Shown here one piece after another: positions 62,946 to 64,000 of a stretch of 64,000 nt of DNA. The stretch spans positions 5,518,001 through 5,582,000 of the forward strand of contig OY760427.1 of the NCBI GenBank assembly GCA_963663495.1. Reading direction: 5' to 3'. Position 1 is the first letter of the stretch; each line of letters opens with the position of its first letter. This DNA is from G963663495 sp963663495. Lineage in GTDB: Bacteria > Bacteroidota > Rhodothermia > Rhodothermales > Bin80. Below the pieces are notes generated by a model, which was not told where the DNA came from, did not search any database, and was given only the letters and a program-made list of their open reading frames with translations. The translations under genes were made by a program, and so were the position numbers.

Positions 62946-64000
62946 ATGCGTCCAGAACCCAAGCCGAACAAGAGTAGTGCCCCGACAGTGGCGGCAGGGA
63001 TCCTCGCAAGCAGACTCTTAGGGCTAGTGCGTGAAAGCGTGGCGCTGCGCTACTTTGGTGTCGGGGCCCATACGGATGTGCTGCAAGCGGCCTTCCGTTT
63101 CCCGAACGTGTTACAAAATCTGCTAGGCGAGGGGACGATTTCCGCGGCTTTTATTCCGGTGTATTCGCGCATGCTCGCCGAGGGGAGGGAGCGAGATGCG
63201 GGGCGCTTCGCGGGCAGTATTTTCGGGCTGCTTGTGGTAGCGGTGTCAAGCCTTGTGTTGTTGGGTATTGCCCTTGCTCGGCCGCTCGTGTCTTTGATCC
63301 TGTTCAGTTGGCGGCGCGACGCCCAGATGGTGGCCGACGGCCTTCTTGCTATTGATCGGCTTGAACTTACTATCCAAGCTGTCAAGTTCGTATTTCCCAT
63401 GGCGGGGCTGCTAGTGCTGTCTGCTTGGGCGCTTGGTGTACTGAACAGTCACCGCCGTTTCTTCTTGCCGTACTTTGCTCCCGTCCTTTGGAATATTGCC
63501 ATCATTGCGGGATTAGTAACCGGTGCACATGCCATCACGGGCGGCCCGGTCGGCAATGTGGAAGGCTTGAACCGTATCCTTTTTGCGGGTTTTGGAGGGG
63601 CGTTGGCAGGAGGGCTGCTGCAATTCCTTGTGCAGCTGCCGCTGGTATTACGAGAGACAAGCGGTCTTCGGATCGCATTTTCCACACGGGTGGAGGGCGT
63701 ACGCACGGCGATCAAGGCCTTTGTGCCGGCGGTGGAGGGTCGAGGAGTCGCTCAATTATCAGGCTACCTGGACCTGGTTCTGGCCTCGCAGCTTGCCGTA
63801 GGAGCCGTCGGGGTTCTGCGGCCGGCACTCGTTCTGTATTTACTGCCAGTCAGCCTGTTTGGCCTCAGTGTTGCAGCCTCTGAGCTGCCATCGCTGTCAC
63901 GGATGGGCGATTGTGATGCGGAAAGTTTTCGGCAGCGAGTGCGGTATATCATACGGCAGAGTATGTTTCTCACCATACCGACGGCAGCCGGCTATCTGGC
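62946..64000 (+). CDS. murJ: Lipid II flippase MurJ (3' end outside window)
   Basis: About 351 residues are visible, open to the end of the window. MurJ (MviN) flips lipid II across the inner membrane for peptidoglycan synthesis. Family features: ASRLLGLVRESVALRYFGVG, DVLQAAFRFPNVLQNLLGEG, TISAAFIPVYSRML, many hydrophobic helices (GSIFGLLVVAVSSLVLLGIA, PMAGLLVLSAWALGVLNSHR) and LPVSLFGLSVAASELPSLSR. The start ATG at 62946 gives MRPEPKPNKSSAPTVAAG, a short polar tail before helix 1. It lies 138 bases beyond the tnpB composite element, whose outer end may have replaced the native upstream region. Confidence 0.92.
   Translation, partial: MRPEPKPNKSSAPTVAAGILASRLLGLVRESVALRYFGVGAHTDVLQAAFRFPNVLQNLLGEGTISAAFIPVYSRMLAEGRERDAGRFAGSIFGLLVVAVSSLVLLGIALARPLVSLILFSWRRDAQMVADGLLAIDRLELTIQAVKFVFPMAGLLVLSAWALGVLNSHRRFFLPYFAPVLWNIAIIAGLVTGAHAITGGPVGNVEGLNRILFAGFGGALAGGLLQFLVQLPLVLRETSGLRIAFSTRVEGVRTAIKAFVPAVEGRGVAQLSGYLDLVLASQLAVGAVGVLRPALVLYLLPVSLFGLSVAASELPSLSRMGDCDAESFRQRVRYIIRQSMFLTIPTAAGYL

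Overview
The window looks like a chromosome segment from a Bacteroidota/Rhodothermota-type bacterium. The evidence is a PorX-type response regulator fused to an alkaline-phosphatase/PglZ-like domain, few recognisable Shine-Dalgarno sequences, a Rho factor with a long Arg/Gly-rich insert, and the general look of the housekeeping proteins. This placement is inference from gene content; no rRNA or other marker is present. The genome is heavily invaded: roughly half of the window is insertion sequences, group II introns, MITE-like elements and their wrecks, while the housekeeping genes sit between them as intact islands.

Layout. 1-5.5 kb is backbone: the 3' part of purL, trxA-trxB, then proline dehydrogenase, a HAD hydrolase and rho on the other strand. 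5.6-12.4 kb is mobile: a MITE-like block joined to a broken tnpB, an ISNCY-family element carrying a group II intron, and a second MITE+tnpB unit. 12.4-15.3 kb holds folC and porX. 15.9-21.8 kb and 26.9-33.5 kb hold two giant paralogous secreted or outer-membrane proteins (Calx-beta and related repeats plus an autotransporter-like C-terminal barrel). They are separated by IS110, IS1634 and ISNCY/group II intron remains. 33.5-42.5 kb is an IS graveyard (an intact IS66 tnpC, broken IS1380 and IS66, and an intact transposase with an N-terminal DruA/DUF4338 domain). 42.6-48.6 kb contains doxX, a cysteine desulfurase relic and a two-gene operon. That operon encodes a RecQ helicase fused to a phosphoribosyltransferase and a large DprA-like protein, and resembles an enlarged ShosTA-type defence or toxin-antitoxin locus. 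48.7-52.9 kb has tRNA-Glu, a clpP relic, a 3.0-kb element with 169-bp inverted arms and a second DruA-transposase, and an MBL-fold gene clipped by that element. 52.9-58.8 kb is backbone again (dnaJ-like, accC, and a ruvA/asparaginase/trmB/O-methyltransferase cluster), with a complete 170-bp MITE inserted in the dnaJ-like gene. 59.0-62.8 kb is a third MITE+tnpB unit interrupted by a complete IS1634, and murJ runs off the right edge.

The most unusual signals are four. (1) tnpB genes are carried on elements bounded by GGGARTTATAT terminal inverted repeats, with flanks that look like 8-bp target duplications; a related solo MITE is present, and all three tnpB copies share the same inactivating 17-bp duplication. 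(2) A RecQ-PRTase/DprA operon has an extra transposase-type HTH on the helicase and an internally duplicated DprA-like partner. (3) Two divergent DruA-domain/Tn5-like transposase fusions occur in one window. (4) Two giant Calx-beta barrel paralogues keep near-constant ends around a middle with different repeat numbers, one copy containing 330-bp tandem repeats. All similarity statements come from reading the sequence by eye; no database search was run.
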